Origin: Bacteroidales bacterium
GTDB lineage: Bacteria > Bacteroidota > Bacteroidia > Bacteroidales > UBA932
Assembly (NCBI GenBank): GCA_017619675.1
Contig: JAFZRX010000005.1
Span: 1-64,000, forward strand
DNA length: 64,000 nt
Direction: 5' to 3'
The position numbers and the translations under genes were made by a program. Shown here in pieces: positions 27,319-37,309 of this stretch (position 1 is the first letter of the stretch; each line of letters starts with the position of its first letter). The notes under the pieces are model-generated. The model made no database searches, had not been told where the DNA came from, and saw nothing but the letters and a program-made list of their open reading frames with translations.

Positions 27319-28362
27319 ATCTTTGTCATGGCGGCCGCGGCCGCCCTTCTCACTGCGTGCGATTACTTTTTCCCCGTAGAAAACGGGGAACTTTCCATCT
27401 CCTTCTCAAAAGAGGGCTATCTGGCCACAAAATCTTCAAGAACAATCCCTGACACAAACAGTTTCATCCTCTCAGTGGTTTCCGCAAAGGGGAGCGTGCT
27501 GTATGACGGCGCATACGGCGCCGCGCCGCAGCCCATACAGGCGGCTCCCGGCTCTTATACGGTAAAGGTGGTTTCAGAACGATCTTCCGGTCCGGCGTTT
27601 GAAATGCCCTTGTACGGAGATGAGCAGATTGTGGGAGTCGAGACTGGAGGCCTGTCAAATGTAAACTTGTTCTGCACGCAATTGAACTGCGGCATTAAAC
27701 TGAACTATGACTACACTTTCCTTCAGAGGTATCCGGGGGCGGGCGTCCTGATCACCTCCGCGGAAGGCTCCCTTGCCTATCCGGCGGGGGAGACCCGCAC
27801 GGCTTATTTCCAGCCCGGCATAGTGAACCTTCAGCTGAAACAGGGCGATGCGCTTTCGCCGCTCATGACCAGGAGCCTGAAGGCGAGGGAGAATCTCATC
27901 CTGAATATTTCCTCCGCACAGAACCAGGGGCTTACCATCCAGGTGGACACCTCCTGCACCTGGATCAATGAGGAATATATCATTGGAGGACAGAACGATG
28001 ATCCGGGAACGGAGCCGGACAACGCCATGGGCGTATGGGACGCAAGGCAGAACGTGGGGGCCAGGGAAGTGTGGGTTTACGGATACATCGCCGGGGGAGA
28101 CCTGTCGTCTTCCAAGGCAAAATATGAAGGGCCCTTCACGTCAAAGACAAACCTGCTCCTGAGTCCGAAATATCCTGTAAGCAGCAGGGAAGGATGTGTC
28201 TCCGTACAGCTCCAGCAGGGGGATACCAGGGACGCCCTGAACCTGGTTGACAACCCGCAACTGCTTGGAAGACAGGTATTTCTGAAAGGTAATATAGTGG
28301 CTTCATATTACGGTCTGCCGGGCATTCAGGCCATTACTGAATTTGTGCTGTCACTCCCTTGA
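27310..28362 (+). CDS. DUF4493/DUF6359-like lipoprotein
   Basis: A 350-residue predicted lipoprotein (signal with LLTAC, Cys17). Residues about 25-200 resemble the DUF4493 beta-sandwich: 'GELSISFSKEGY', a 'PGSYTVKV' strand, then the 'N..LFCTQLNCGIKL' region. The last 110 residues ('AMGVWDARQNVGAREVWVYGYIAGG' in part, 'ALNLVDNPQLLGRQVFLKGNIVASYYG') resemble a second Bacteroidales domain that I recall as DUF6359. Neither has a known function. The family names are from memory and unsearched. It is divergent from susC pair 1 and sits directly upstream of xylBA, whose promoter overlaps its stop codon, so a role in surface glycan handling is likely but unproven. Confidence 0.65.
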   Translation: MKNIFVMAAAAALLTACDYFFPVENGELSISFSKEGYLATKSSRTIPDTNSFILSVVSAKGSVLYDGAYGAAPQPIQAAPGSYTVKVVSERSSGPAFEMPLYGDEQIVGVETGGLSNVNLFCTQLNCGIKLNYDYTFLQRYPGAGVLITSAEGSLAYPAGETRTAYFQPGIVNLQLKQGDALSPLMTRSLKARENLILNISSAQNQGLTIQVDTSCTWINEEYIIGGQNDDPGTEPDNAMGVWDARQNVGAREVWVYGYIAGGDLSSSKAKYEGPFTSKTNLLLSPKYPVSSREGCVSVQLQQGDTRDALNLVDNPQLLGRQVFLKGNIVASYYGLPGIQAITEFVLSLP

Positions 28363-28388
28363 TAAATGATTTTTTTTAGATATCTTTG
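28359..28388 (+). promoter_or_regulatory. Promoter of xylBA
   Basis: TTG (28359-28361), 19 bases, then TATCTTTG (28381-28388). The -33 element overlaps the stop codon of the preceding gene. The xylB ATG lies 25 bases past the -7 element, giving a leader of about 20 bases. Confidence 0.78.
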
Positions 28389-28413
28389 TCAAGATTAACC
28401 AATAAGTAATAAC

Positions 28414-29889
28414 ATGTATTCTTTAGGTATTGATATAGGCTCTTCATCCATAAAGGTTTCTTTACTGGATATTGAAAAAGGCGTATGCCTTGCGTCATCT
28501 ACTAACCCAACGGCAGAAATGAAGATATCTTCCCCGGTAAAAGGCTGGGCGGAGCAGGATCCAATGCTCTGGTGGAAGTATATCTGCGACGGTGTTCAGG
28601 ATATCGGACTGCAGTATGACCTCAAGCAGGTTTCTTGTATAGGTATCACATATCAGATGCACGGACTCGTCGCGGTGGACAAGGACATCCATCCTGTCCG
28701 CGACGCCATTATCTGGTGTGACTCCCGCGCCGTGGCTATAGGTGAGGAGGCCCTCGAGGCCATCGGTCATGAAAAGTGCGTTACACATCTGCTCAACTCT
28801 CCGGGCAACTTCACGGCTTCCAAGCTCGCCTGGGTGAAGCGCAACGAGCCGGAGGTATATGAGAAGATCTACCGCTTCATGCTCCCTGGAGACTACATCA
28901 ACTATCTCCTTACAGGAAACGTGTCCACAACGGAGACAGGCCTTTCAGAGCAGATTCTCTGGGACTTCAAGCAGAACGCCAGGGCTGACTTCGTGGCCGA
29001 TTACTACGGAATTGACACGGCAATGATCCCTGACATAGCCCCTTCAATAGGCATATCAGGAAGGACAACGGCCAAGATAGAGGCCCTTCTGGGAATTCCT
29101 CAGGGAACCCCTGTCGCATACCGCGCAGGAGACCAGCCAAACAACGCATTCTCACTTGACGTACTCAACCCCGGTGAGGTTGCGGCTACCGGCGGTACCA
29201 GCGGAGTTGTATACGCCGTTACTGACAAGCGTCTCCCTGACCCTCAGTTTCGCGTAAACAGTTTCCTTCACGTTAACCACACTGCAAAGCAGAACCGTTA
29301 CGGAGTTCTCCTTTGCATCAACGGAACCGGAATCCTCAATTCATGGGTAAGGCGCAACATCGCCCCGGATATGACATATAGCCAGATGAACATCATCGCT
29401 GACAGCATCCCTGTAGGATCTGACGGCCTTCTCATGCTCCCGTTCGGAAACGGAGCGGAGAGAGTCCTGGGCAACCGCCAGGTTGGCGCCGGCATCGCCG
29501 GAATTGACCTCGTACGCCACTCTTCGGCACATATCATCAGGGCCGCCCAGGAAGGCATCGCATTCTCCTTCCGTTACGGCCTTGACGTAATCAAGGAACT
29601 CGGCATGGCAACAAAGGTTATCCACGCCGGAAAGGCAAACCTGTTCCTGAGCCCTATATTCCGCCGTACCCTTGCCACCCTCTGTGACTCCACCATCGAG
29701 ATCCTCAGCACTGACGGAGCCCTTGGAGCAGCCCGCGGAGCGGCTCTCGGATGCGGATTCTACAAAGATTCCAAAGAGGCTTTCGCAAACCTTCAGAAGG
29801 AAGGCGAGGTCACCCCTGTGGCAGAGTGGAAGGAACCTCTCGAGGAGGCTTATGGAAGATGGAAAGAATATCTTAACAAATCACTTTAA
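28414..29889 (+). CDS. xylB: Xylulokinase
   Basis: A 491-residue FGGY-family kinase that phosphorylates D-xylulose to xylulose 5-phosphate in the cytoplasm. The N-terminal phosphate-binding motif 'LGIDIGSSSIKVSL' and 'GISYQMHG'-type segment ('GITYQMHGLV') match xylulokinases. The middle has 'ATGGTSGVVYAV', and the C-terminal motif 'STDGALGAARGAALGCG' contains the ATP-site glycines. It is 16 bases upstream of xylA and shares its promoter, forming the xylose catabolic operon. Other FGGY substrates are less likely given xylA. Confidence 0.93.
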   Translation: MYSLGIDIGSSSIKVSLLDIEKGVCLASSTNPTAEMKISSPVKGWAEQDPMLWWKYICDGVQDIGLQYDLKQVSCIGITYQMHGLVAVDKDIHPVRDAIIWCDSRAVAIGEEALEAIGHEKCVTHLLNSPGNFTASKLAWVKRNEPEVYEKIYRFMLPGDYINYLLTGNVSTTETGLSEQILWDFKQNARADFVADYYGIDTAMIPDIAPSIGISGRTTAKIEALLGIPQGTPVAYRAGDQPNNAFSLDVLNPGEVAATGGTSGVVYAVTDKRLPDPQFRVNSFLHVNHTAKQNRYGVLLCINGTGILNSWVRRNIAPDMTYSQMNIIADSIPVGSDGLLMLPFGNGAERVLGNRQVGAGIAGIDLVRHSSAHIIRAAQEGIAFSFRYGLDVIKELGMATKVIHAGKANLFLSPIFRRTLATLCDSTIEILSTDGALGAARGAALGCGFYKDSKEAFANLQKEGEVTPVAEWKEPLEEAYGRWKEYLNKSL

Positions 29890-29905
29890 TAATTAATTAT
29901 CATTT

Positions 29906-31219
29906 ATGGCTAACAAAGAATATTTCCCGACCGTAGGGAAAATCCCTTTCGAGGGTAAGGGTTCAAAGAACCCCATGGCATTCCATTACTATGATCCTGA
30001 GAAGGTCGTAGCAGGCAAGAAGATGAAGGACTGGCTCAAGTTCGCAATGGCTTGGTGGCACACACTGTGCGCTGAGGGAAGCGATCAGTTCGGTCCTGGA
30101 ACCAAGACATTCCCTTGGAACGGCGATCCTGACCCGGTTCAGGCCGCAAAGAACAAGGTTGACGCCGGCTTCGAGCTCATGCAGAAACTCGGAATCAACT
30201 TCTACTGCTTCCACGATGTAGACCTCGTAGCAGAGGCTGACACAATCGAGGAGTATGAGAAGAACCTCAAGGAGGTTGTCGCTTACCTTAAGAAGAAACA
30301 GGAAGAGACCGGAATCAAGCTCCTCTGGGGCACAGCAAACGTATTCGGACACAAGCGTTACATGAACGGCGCTTCCACAAACCCTGACTTTGACGTTGCA
30401 GCACGCGCAATGGTTCAGATCAAGAACGCCATTGACGCTACAATCGAACTGGGCGGACAGTGCTATGTATTCTGGGGCGGCCGCGAGGGCTACATGAGCC
30501 TCCTGAACACTGACATGAAGCGTGAGAAAGAACACATGGCCACAATGCTCAAGATGGCCCGTGACTATGCACGCGGAAAGGGATTCAAGGGCACATTCCT
30601 CATCGAGCCTAAGCCGATGGAGCCTTCAAAGCACCAGTATGACGTCGATTCAGAGACCGTTATCGGATTCCTCCGCGCCAACGGACTTGACAAGGACTTC
30701 AAGATCAACATCGAGGTTAACCACGCTACACTCGCAGGCCACACCTTCGAGCACGAGCTCCAGGCTGCATCTGACGCAGGCCTCCTCGGAAGCATCGACG
30801 CAAACCGCGGTGACTATCAGAACGGATGGGATACCGACCAGTTCCCTATCGACCTGTTCGAGCTCGTTCAGGCTATGATGGTCATCATCCGCAACGGCGG
30901 CCTCGTTGGTGGAAGCAACTTCGACGCTAAGACCCGTCGTAACTCTACTGACCTTGAGGACATCGTTCTCGCACATGTTTCCGGAATGGACGTAATGGCA
31001 CGCGCACTTGAGATCGCAGCTGACGTTCTTGAAAACTCTCCTATCGAGGCAATGCGCAAGGAGCGTTACGCTTCTTACGACGCTGGAGTAGGTAAGGACT
31101 TCGAGGATGGCAAGCTCACCCTTGAGGATGCAGTTGCATACGCAAAGAAGGTAGGCGAGCCCAAGCAGACCTCCGGCAAGCAGGAGCTCTACGAGAGCAT
31201 CATCAACCTGTACATCTAG
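29906..31219 (+). CDS. xylA: Xylose isomerase
   Basis: XylA converts D-xylose to D-xylulose. The 437 residues match the class II (longer) isomerases of Bacteroidota. Catalytic and metal-binding motifs are intact: '[14 protein letters not shown]', '[15 protein letters not shown]', '[19 protein letters not shown]' and 'GSIDANRGD', with '[10 protein letters not shown]' near the end. Codon use is strongly biased, suggesting high expression. It is followed by a terminator shared with the convergent susD of pair 2. Confidence 0.98.
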   Translation: MANKEYFPTVGKIPFEGKGSKNPMAFHYYDPEKVVAGKKMKDWLKFAMAWWHTLCAEGSDQFGPGTKTFPWNGDPDPVQAAKNKVDAGFELMQKLGINFYCFHDVDLVAEADTIEEYEKNLKEVVAYLKKKQEETGIKLLWGTANVFGHKRYMNGASTNPDFDVAARAMVQIKNAIDATIELGGQCYVFWGGREGYMSLLNTDMKREKEHMATMLKMARDYARGKGFKGTFLIEPKPMEPSKHQYDVDSETVIGFLRANGLDKDFKINIEVNHATLAGHTFEHELQAASDAGLLGSIDANRGDYQNGWDTDQFPIDLFELVQAMMVIIRNGGLVGGSNFDAKTRRNSTDLEDIVLAHVSGMDVMARALEIAADVLENSPIEAMRKERYASYDAGVGKDFEDGKLTLEDAVAYAKKVGEPKQTSGKQELYESIINLYI

Positions 31220-31240
31220 TACTTTGATAATCAAAATAAA

Positions 31241-31268
31241 AGAGGCGACCGAAAGGCCGCCTCTTTTT
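31241..31268. terminator. Two-way terminator after xylA
   Basis: AGAGGCG (31241-31247) pairs with CGCCTCT (31258-31264), with an inner CC/GG pair and a GAAA loop, followed by six T. An A-run precedes it, so it can also act for the convergent susD. Confidence 0.9.
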
Positions 31269-31283
31269 TGTGTTTGCTGTTTC

Positions 31284-32966
31284 CTAATAACCCTGGTTCT
31301 GGTTCAGGTTAGGATTGTTGTCAACCTCTGAGATAGGGATTGGCAGCCAGATCTTGTGGGCCTGGAAATCCTTGTTGAACTTGTCGGAACGCTTGGCTAT
31401 CTTCTGGTAGTAAGATCCCATGTCGCCGATGCCCCAGCGGCGGATGTCTACGAAACGCTCGCACTCGAAGGAGGTCTCCTTCGCATCCTCGATGTCAAGG
31501 ACGCTCATCACGGCGTCAAGCGTGATGTTGCCGGCCTTGATGGCTGCGTATCCGAAGTCCGCGTTCATGTCGTTGGAACTGTCGTTGTCAGGGTTTACAT
31601 ATACGGAAGCGACAGGCTCGCGGTCTGCAAGCTTGGCGAGTCCGGCGCGCTGGCGTACGTCGTCAATCTGCTTGATGGCGCCGTTCAGGTCTCCGGTCTG
31701 GGCAAGGCACTCGGCATAGTCCAGCTTGATCTCACCAAGGCGGAAGATACGGTTGTTGGTTCCCTCGCAGTTGTCGGAGTTAACCTGTACGCCGTTCTCG
31801 TACTGGGCCACGTATTTGTTGATCATCACGCGGGTACCGCGGTCCTTCCACAGGTTGTAGTCCTTGTATCCCCACTGGTCGTGTGCAGGGAAGTCGTTGA
31901 AGATATCCGGGTACAGGAGGGTAGCCTCCAGACGCGGGTCATACATTCCGGCCGTGGTCGTAGGAGTGTCGGCTACAGTAACCTCGTTCTTGAAGGCCCA
32001 GAGCAGCCAGCGCTCTGCGTCGTAGTCACCCCATCCAAGAGGGGACAGTCCGTAGAATTTCCACCTCCACATACCGTAATCCGGAGTAGCGCCGTTGTTG
32101 TTACGTCCGTAGTATGCTCCACCGGCACCTGCGGTGTTGGCGTAGTTCTGGATCTCCCAGATTGACTCGGAGTTGTTCTCGGTAGTGATCTTGAAGTTGT
32201 CGTTGAAGTCAGCGACAAGGCTGAATCCTCCGTTCTCAATGATATCCCTGTAGTAAGGCAGGGCCTTGGCGTACTGCTTGTTCCAGTTCATGTAGGTCTT
32301 ACCAAGCACGCAGGCTGCGAACCACTTGGTAACACGGTACTGGTTGGCGTACTTGCCGCTGTAGTTCTTGAAGTAGGATCCCGGAAGGACTTTGTATGCG
32401 AATTCCGCATCCTCGACTATCTTCTGGCAAACCTCGTCGAAGGTGTTCTCTGCAGGCTCGTCGCCGGCTTCTGTAACATAGTCGATGTAAGGGATCTTGC
32501 CGTAAAGCATAACCAGCTGATAATACGCGTATGCGCGGATGGCCTTGGCCTGGCCTATGATCTCGTCCTTGTTGTACTCCTTCCATTCAGTTACGTTCTC
32601 CTCAGCGAACTGTATTACCTGGTTGCTGCGGAATACCTGCTGGTAAAGCTGGTTCCATGTGGTGGTGTTCCAAAGCCAGGAGTAGTTCTCGTAATGGAGC
32701 ATGATGTAGTTGATCAGGTCCGTGGTGGAGTATGTGAGGCACTCGTCGGACTGGCCTGAGAACTGGTTGGAACTCATCATTGAGTAATATGAGTTGTAGA
32801 AAGAGTGGTAGAGACCTGTCAGGGTGAGGTCAATGTCTCCTTCGGAGTTGAAAGCGGTGTCCTTGGTAAGGGCGTTCGGATTGTCCAGGACAAGCAGGTC
32901 ATTTGAGCAGGAGGCGGCGAATAAGGCGCCCAGTGCTATCGTCAATATATATAAGTACTTTTTCAT
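31284..32966 (-). CDS. SusD/RagB family glycan-binding lipoprotein (pair 2)
   Basis: A 560-residue SusD-like lipoprotein (signal with AASC, Cys20). N-terminal 'LTLTGLYHSFYNSYYS' and 'AKAIRAYAYYQLVMLYGKIPY' form the TPR-like part. The C-terminal hallmark 'AIKQIDDVRQRAGLAKL' and 'ETSFECERFVDIRRWG' are present. It binds oligosaccharide at the cell surface with the SusC of pair 2, from which it is separated by five bases. Next to xylA and GH43, a xylan-type ligand is plausible. Confidence 0.95.
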   Translation of the reverse strand: MKKYLYILTIALGALFAASCSNDLLVLDNPNALTKDTAFNSEGDIDLTLTGLYHSFYNSYYSMMSSNQFSGQSDECLTYSTTDLINYIMLHYENYSWLWNTTTWNQLYQQVFRSNQVIQFAEENVTEWKEYNKDEIIGQAKAIRAYAYYQLVMLYGKIPYIDYVTEAGDEPAENTFDEVCQKIVEDAEFAYKVLPGSYFKNYSGKYANQYRVTKWFAACVLGKTYMNWNKQYAKALPYYRDIIENGGFSLVADFNDNFKITTENNSESIWEIQNYANTAGAGGAYYGRNNNGATPDYGMWRWKFYGLSPLGWGDYDAERWLLWAFKNEVTVADTPTTTAGMYDPRLEATLLYPDIFNDFPAHDQWGYKDYNLWKDRGTRVMINKYVAQYENGVQVNSDNCEGTNNRIFRLGEIKLDYAECLAQTGDLNGAIKQIDDVRQRAGLAKLADREPVASVYVNPDNDSSNDMNADFGYAAIKAGNITLDAVMSVLDIEDAKETSFECERFVDIRRWGIGDMGSYYQKIAKRSDKFNKDFQAHKIWLPIPISEVDNNPNLNQNQGY

Positions 32967-32971
32967 AATCC

Positions 32972-35900
32972 CTAGAATGTCATGTTAAGACCGAAGATGA
33001 TAGTGTACGGATTTGAAACGCCGGTGCCGTAGTTGCCCGGAGTGAAGATGCCGCCCTTGAAGTCAGGATCGAGACCTGAGAACTTTGTGAGGGTGAGCAT
33101 GTTCTGTGCGGTAACGGAAGCGGTGAGGCTCTTGATTACAGTGCCTATGGCTCCCTTAGGCAGCCAGTTGTAACCCAGGGAGATAGAGTTGAACTTGAAG
33201 AAGTCTCCTCTCTCAAGGAACCTGGTGGTGTAGGCTATGTCATTGTAAGTGTAGCCCTGGCGTGCGCGAGGATACCAGATGTCGTTGTGCTGGTTCTCGG
33301 TGGTCCACCAGTTAAGTCCGCTGCGCAGCTGATGGATGGTGTTTGCGGAACGTCCGTCAACCGTTGAGCGGTAACCGTTCAGGGTGTACTTGAAGAACTC
33401 GCCGAATCCGGAGATCTGGAGGCTCCAGTTCTTGTATTCGGCCATGATGTTCAGGGAAGCCTCGAGGCCCGGCCAAGGACTCTTGTCATAGATGGCCTGG
33501 CGGTCAGAGGTGTTGATACGGCCGTCTCCGTTGACATCCTGGAAGTTGATGTCTCCGGCCTTGGCGTTACGCAGCTTGGAAGCGGCGGCTTCCTCGTCGG
33601 TCTGGAACAGGCCGTCTGCAACTACAAGGTAGAACAGTCCCAGAGGATGGCCAACTTCTGACCAGGTGTTGGTAGTGTAGTAGTTGGTGACGCCGTATCC
33701 CAGTCCGTCAAGGCGGTTCTCGTTATGTGAGAAGTTGGCGCCGATACGGTAGCTGAAGTCGCGGTTAACGTTCTGCCTCCACTGGAGCTGCAGCTCGATA
33801 CCGCGGTTGGAAAGGGTGGCGGAGTTAACTACAGGGTTGTTGGTGGCTCCGTTCACACGGAGGATTTCCTGGTTGTAGAGACAGTCCTTTGACTTGGATA
33901 CATAGTACTCCAAGGTAACAAGGAGCTGGTTGTTGAGGAATGCCATGTCAATACCGGCGTTGTGCTGGATCAAGGTCTCCCAGGAGATATCCCTGTTGGA
34001 GAGTTCCACGATAGCCTGGCCTGCGGTAGGTGCGAGGCCTCCGGAGTAGTTGTATGATGTATAGCTGTTGATCAGGGACATCCAGTCATAGTTTCCTACG
34101 TTCTGGCTTCCCAGGCGTCCGTAACTGTAACGGATCTTGAAGTCGTTCATCCAGGAAACGTTCCAGAAGTCTTCCTGAGAAACACGCCAGCCCACTGACA
34201 TTGAAGGGAAGAATCCCCACTTGTTGCCGGGTGCGAAGCGTGAAGAACCATCTGCACGTACCGTTGCCTGGAAGAGATACTTGCTGGCGTATGAATAGTT
34301 AACACGGCCGAAGTAGGAGATCAGGCGGCTCTGGTTGGTGCTTCCGGTAGATCCTGAGAGTACGAGTCCACTGCTCACGTTCTTAAGATAGAAGCCGCCG
34401 GCGGTCTGTACCAGCTGCTGGCGTGCAGAACCTACGCTGCTGCTGAAAGTATCCTGATAGGACTGTCCCAGCACGGCGTTGATGTTATGCTGTCCAAGGA
34501 TCTTGTCGTAGTTCAGGGTGTTCTCGATCAGGTAGGTGGTGCTGCGGCTGGCTGAAGCGCTGGCATTGGAAGCCACGTCGGTGAAGTTCAGGGCGAACTG
34601 GGTACCGGTCTCCCAGCTGCGTGAATGGTTGTCATTGATGTTGGCTCCAAGGTTCAGCTTATATTTGAGTCCGTCGATAGGGAGCTTGATCTCTCCCCAG
34701 GCTGATGCGCGGATGTACATGGCCTCGCTGAGGCTGTAGCCGTTGGAGTCGTCGCAGGTGGCCACTACGTTATATGCGGTGGTGTATGCAGGGTTTCCGG
34801 TGTTGTTTCCGATACCCCAGCCCCTCTTTCCGTATACGTCATCGTGGATAGGTACCAGCGGGGACATTCCAACCACGTTGTTGAGGCCGCTGTTGGAATG
34901 GCTCTTGTTGTTGGTGAGACCGAACTGCAGGCTCTGTCCGAAGGTTACTATTCCCTTGGTGAAGGAAGAGGTGATGGATGCGGTCTCACGCCTCATTGAA
35001 CGTCCTATCTGGGCGCCGCTGTTGGCCATGTGTCCGTAGGATACGCGGAAGCGCGCGTCCTGGCTTCCTCCGGATATTGACAGGTCATATTTCTGCTGGA
35101 TTCCGGTCTTGTAGTATGCGTCCTGCCAGTCAGTGTTATGTGTCCAGAAGTTAGGTGTGGCAGCCCTTGAAGAACCGGTCGCGCGGCCGTCCTCGTAGGT
35201 CTGGGTGAGGAGGGCGACGGCCTCGTCATGGTCAGCGTAGTTGTCACGCTTGTTCCACTGTACGGAGGTTTGGTTGGAGAAGGAGATGTCCACCTTTCCG
35301 GCCTTGCCCTGCTTGGTTGTGATGATGATAACGCCGTTTGCGGCGCGGGATCCGTAGATGGCCGCCGCAGAGGCGTCCTTGAGGATCTGGATGCTGTCAA
35401 TGTCATCAACGTTGAATCCGATGTTGTTGGAAGTAGGGATTCCGTCGATGATGTAGAGAGGGGTGTTGTTGGTGAGGGAGCTAGTACCACGGATGAGGAC
35501 CGTAGGAAGGTCTCCCAGACCGCCGCTTGAACGTACGTTGACACCGGCTGCAAGGCCCTGGAGGGCGTCGGCGATCGAGTTGTTCGCCTTGTTCTTGTAG
35601 TCTGAGGTCTCAATTACGGAAACGGCTCCGGTGAGGTCTGCCTTCTTGATGGATCCGTATCCGATCACGACCATCTCATCGAGCATTTCGGAAGATTCGT
35701 TCATCACCGCGTTGATGGTACTGCTGTTGCCTACGGCAATCTCCTGAGTATCCATACCGATGAATGAGAAGACCAGTGTGGCTCCGTTGGGAACGTTGGG
35801 CAGGGTGTAGCGTCCATTGGTATCAGTGCTGGTACCTATGGAATTGTTTCCCCTGACCATTACGGCCACGCCCGGTACCGGTTCGCCTGCAGAATCTGTC

Positions 35901-35995
35901 ACAGTACCGGACACCGTCCTGGTCTGGGAAAATGCTGTGGCTCCGATAAGCATAATGGCTAATGCCATGCAACTCTTTAACAAAAGTCTTTTCAT
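32972..35995 (-). CDS. SusC/RagA TonB-dependent transporter (pair 2)
   Basis: A 1007-residue outer-membrane importer. Signal peptide to about residue 23 (AFS-QT), carboxypeptidase-like domain ('GTVTDSAGEPVPGVAVMVRG'), TonB box ('DEMVVIGYGSIKKADLTGAV'), plug with 'PLYIIDGIPTSNNIGF' and 'IQILKDASAAAIYGSRAANG', and a barrel ending in 'TIIFGLNMTF'. Energy comes from TonB-ExbBD encoded elsewhere. It lies 49 bases after the GH43 gene and is probably cotranscribed with it and with susD. Confidence 0.96.
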   Translation of the reverse strand: MKRLLLKSCMALAIMLIGATAFSQTRTVSGTVTDSAGEPVPGVAVMVRGNNSIGTSTDTNGRYTLPNVPNGATLVFSFIGMDTQEIAVGNSSTINAVMNESSEMLDEMVVIGYGSIKKADLTGAVSVIETSDYKNKANNSIADALQGLAAGVNVRSSGGLGDLPTVLIRGTSSLTNNTPLYIIDGIPTSNNIGFNVDDIDSIQILKDASAAAIYGSRAANGVIIITTKQGKAGKVDISFSNQTSVQWNKRDNYADHDEAVALLTQTYEDGRATGSSRAATPNFWTHNTDWQDAYYKTGIQQKYDLSISGGSQDARFRVSYGHMANSGAQIGRSMRRETASITSSFTKGIVTFGQSLQFGLTNNKSHSNSGLNNVVGMSPLVPIHDDVYGKRGWGIGNNTGNPAYTTAYNVVATCDDSNGYSLSEAMYIRASAWGEIKLPIDGLKYKLNLGANINDNHSRSWETGTQFALNFTDVASNASASASRSTTYLIENTLNYDKILGQHNINAVLGQSYQDTFSSSVGSARQQLVQTAGGFYLKNVSSGLVLSGSTGSTNQSRLISYFGRVNYSYASKYLFQATVRADGSSRFAPGNKWGFFPSMSVGWRVSQEDFWNVSWMNDFKIRYSYGRLGSQNVGNYDWMSLINSYTSYNYSGGLAPTAGQAIVELSNRDISWETLIQHNAGIDMAFLNNQLLVTLEYYVSKSKDCLYNQEILRVNGATNNPVVNSATLSNRGIELQLQWRQNVNRDFSYRIGANFSHNENRLDGLGYGVTNYYTTNTWSEVGHPLGLFYLVVADGLFQTDEEAAASKLRNAKAGDINFQDVNGDGRINTSDRQAIYDKSPWPGLEASLNIMAEYKNWSLQISGFGEFFKYTLNGYRSTVDGRSANTIHQLRSGLNWWTTENQHNDIWYPRARQGYTYNDIAYTTRFLERGDFFKFNSISLGYNWLPKGAIGTVIKSLTASVTAQNMLTLTKFSGLDPDFKGGIFTPGNYGTGVSNPYTIIFGLNMTF

Positions 35996-36044
35996 ATGCC
36001 TTTGGTTTAAAATTAGATTATAGTAAGGTTGAAAGATAATTCAG

Positions 36045-37199
36045 TTACGGAAGGTATTTCTCTCCCAGGACAAGCTTGTCGCCGCTCAGGTCCACGGTCC
36101 ATATTTCAGGCTTGCGCGGGCCGTCGCCCTCGGAATGATGGATGGCCATGAGGGTCTTGCCTTCGAATGACTTGAACAGCATTGCATGTCCGGAATTGTC
36201 TCCCTTGAAGGAATCCTCTTCCTGGATCCATGGTCCGTCAATGGTGCCTGACTCGGAATATGCCACGCCTTCGCAGTAGCGGTTCTTTCCCCAGCTGGCC
36301 CATATCATTCCCAGGCGCCCGGTACCGGTTCGGAACAGTTCGGGCCCGTCTGTTACCCAGCCGGGAATCTTCATTCCGTAGGTGGCCTCGCCGTTGCCGT
36401 TCATCTCATATACCCACGGCGCCTCGCTGGCGCGGAACATGGTCTTTGGCTTGGTGAGGGGAGTGCTGAAGTCATCGCTCATCTCCATGTATTCCATGGT
36501 GCCGTCGATTGTCTGCAGCCACTCGTGCACGAACACTACGTAGTTCTTGCCGCCCTCGCTCCAGATTGTGCCGTCCAGGATGGCCCAGTTGCGGGGGTAC
36601 AGGCAGAAGTCATATTCATTTACGATTGGCTTGTAAGGGCCCTTTGCGGTATCGGAAACCAGGACCATTGACTGGGCGCGGTGCACGTTGTAACGGCGCG
36701 GTATCACGTCCACAAGGTCATCGCGGTCGCTGAAGGTACCAATGAAATAATACTTGTCCCCAATGTGGTGGAGCTCCGCGGCGGCTACGCCTCCGGATTT
36801 CTCCATCCATGTGCCTGACACATCGTAAGCCTGGTAGGGACCGGTCCACATGTTGAGGTCAGGGGATGTGTAGATGCGCCCTCCGGTGCTGGTGAGGTAG
36901 TACAGGTGTGTGGCCTCGTCTGCAAGGATGAACGGGTCGCTCATGGAAAGCTCTGCAAGCGGGACTGTCTTTACCTCCGGCGCCGGCCGCGGCTGCTGGG
37001 GACGCGCTGCGGCACCCTGGGTTGCCGGCCGCGCGGATCCGAAGCCTTTCTGGCCCGGGTCGGAAGGCGGGGCCTGCTCGCCTGGAACCAAAGGTTCCTG
37101 CGGCTCTGCTATACAGGGCTTGGGCGCATTGTTGCAGGATACGGTAATTGCGCATACTGCCAATGCCATTGACAATAGGTTAAGTCTGGTTCTGAACAT
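36045..37199 (-). CDS. GH43 glycosidase lipoprotein
   Basis: A 384-residue five-bladed beta-propeller hydrolase of family GH43, acting on xylan- or arabinan-type chains. Residues 1-22 form a lipoprotein signal (TVSC, Cys22). A Pro/Ala-rich linker follows at about 30-78, probably holding the enzyme off the membrane. The catalytic base is Asp88 in 'MSDPFIL'; 'AILDGTIW' carries the pKa-tuning Asp and 'VTDGPELF' the acid Glu. It is first in a GH43-susC-susD unit with its own promoter. The subfamily, and so xylosidase versus arabinofuranosidase activity, cannot be told by eye. Confidence 0.88.
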   Translation of the reverse strand: MFRTRLNLLSMALAVCAITVSCNNAPKPCIAEPQEPLVPGEQAPPSDPGQKGFGSARPATQGAAARPQQPRPAPEVKTVPLAELSMSDPFILADEATHLYYLTSTGGRIYTSPDLNMWTGPYQAYDVSGTWMEKSGGVAAAELHHIGDKYYFIGTFSDRDDLVDVIPRRYNVHRAQSMVLVSDTAKGPYKPIVNEYDFCLYPRNWAILDGTIWSEGGKNYVVFVHEWLQTIDGTMEYMEMSDDFSTPLTKPKTMFRASEAPWVYEMNGNGEATYGMKIPGWVTDGPELFRTGTGRLGMIWASWGKNRYCEGVAYSESGTIDGPWIQEEDSFKGDNSGHAMLFKSFEGKTLMAIHHSEGDGPRKPEIWTVDLSGDKLVLGEKYLP

Positions 37200-37235
37200 A
37201 TGGTTATATGTTTATAGTGTCTAAGTGGTTTATAT

Positions 37236-37266
37236 CAAAAGTAGTGATTATTATAGTAATGTGCAA
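37236..37266 (-). promoter_or_regulatory. Promoter of GH43-susC-susD
   Basis: On the minus strand TTG (37264-37266), 20 bases, then TACTTTTG (37236-37243). The ATG lies 36 bases downstream. The promoter sits just past the terminator of the small RNA candidate, which separates the two units. Confidence 0.7.
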
Positions 37267-37284
37267 TCAAATAATAAAAGATTT

Positions 37285-37309
37285 AAAGCCCGCTGTCACA
37301 GCGGGCTTT
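37285..37309 (-). terminator. Terminator of the small RNA candidate
   Basis: A perfect 11-bp stem, AAAGCCCGCTG/CAGCGGGCTTT, with a three-base loop. On the minus strand it is followed by AAATCTTTTATTATTTG, a T-rich tail. Confidence 0.85.
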
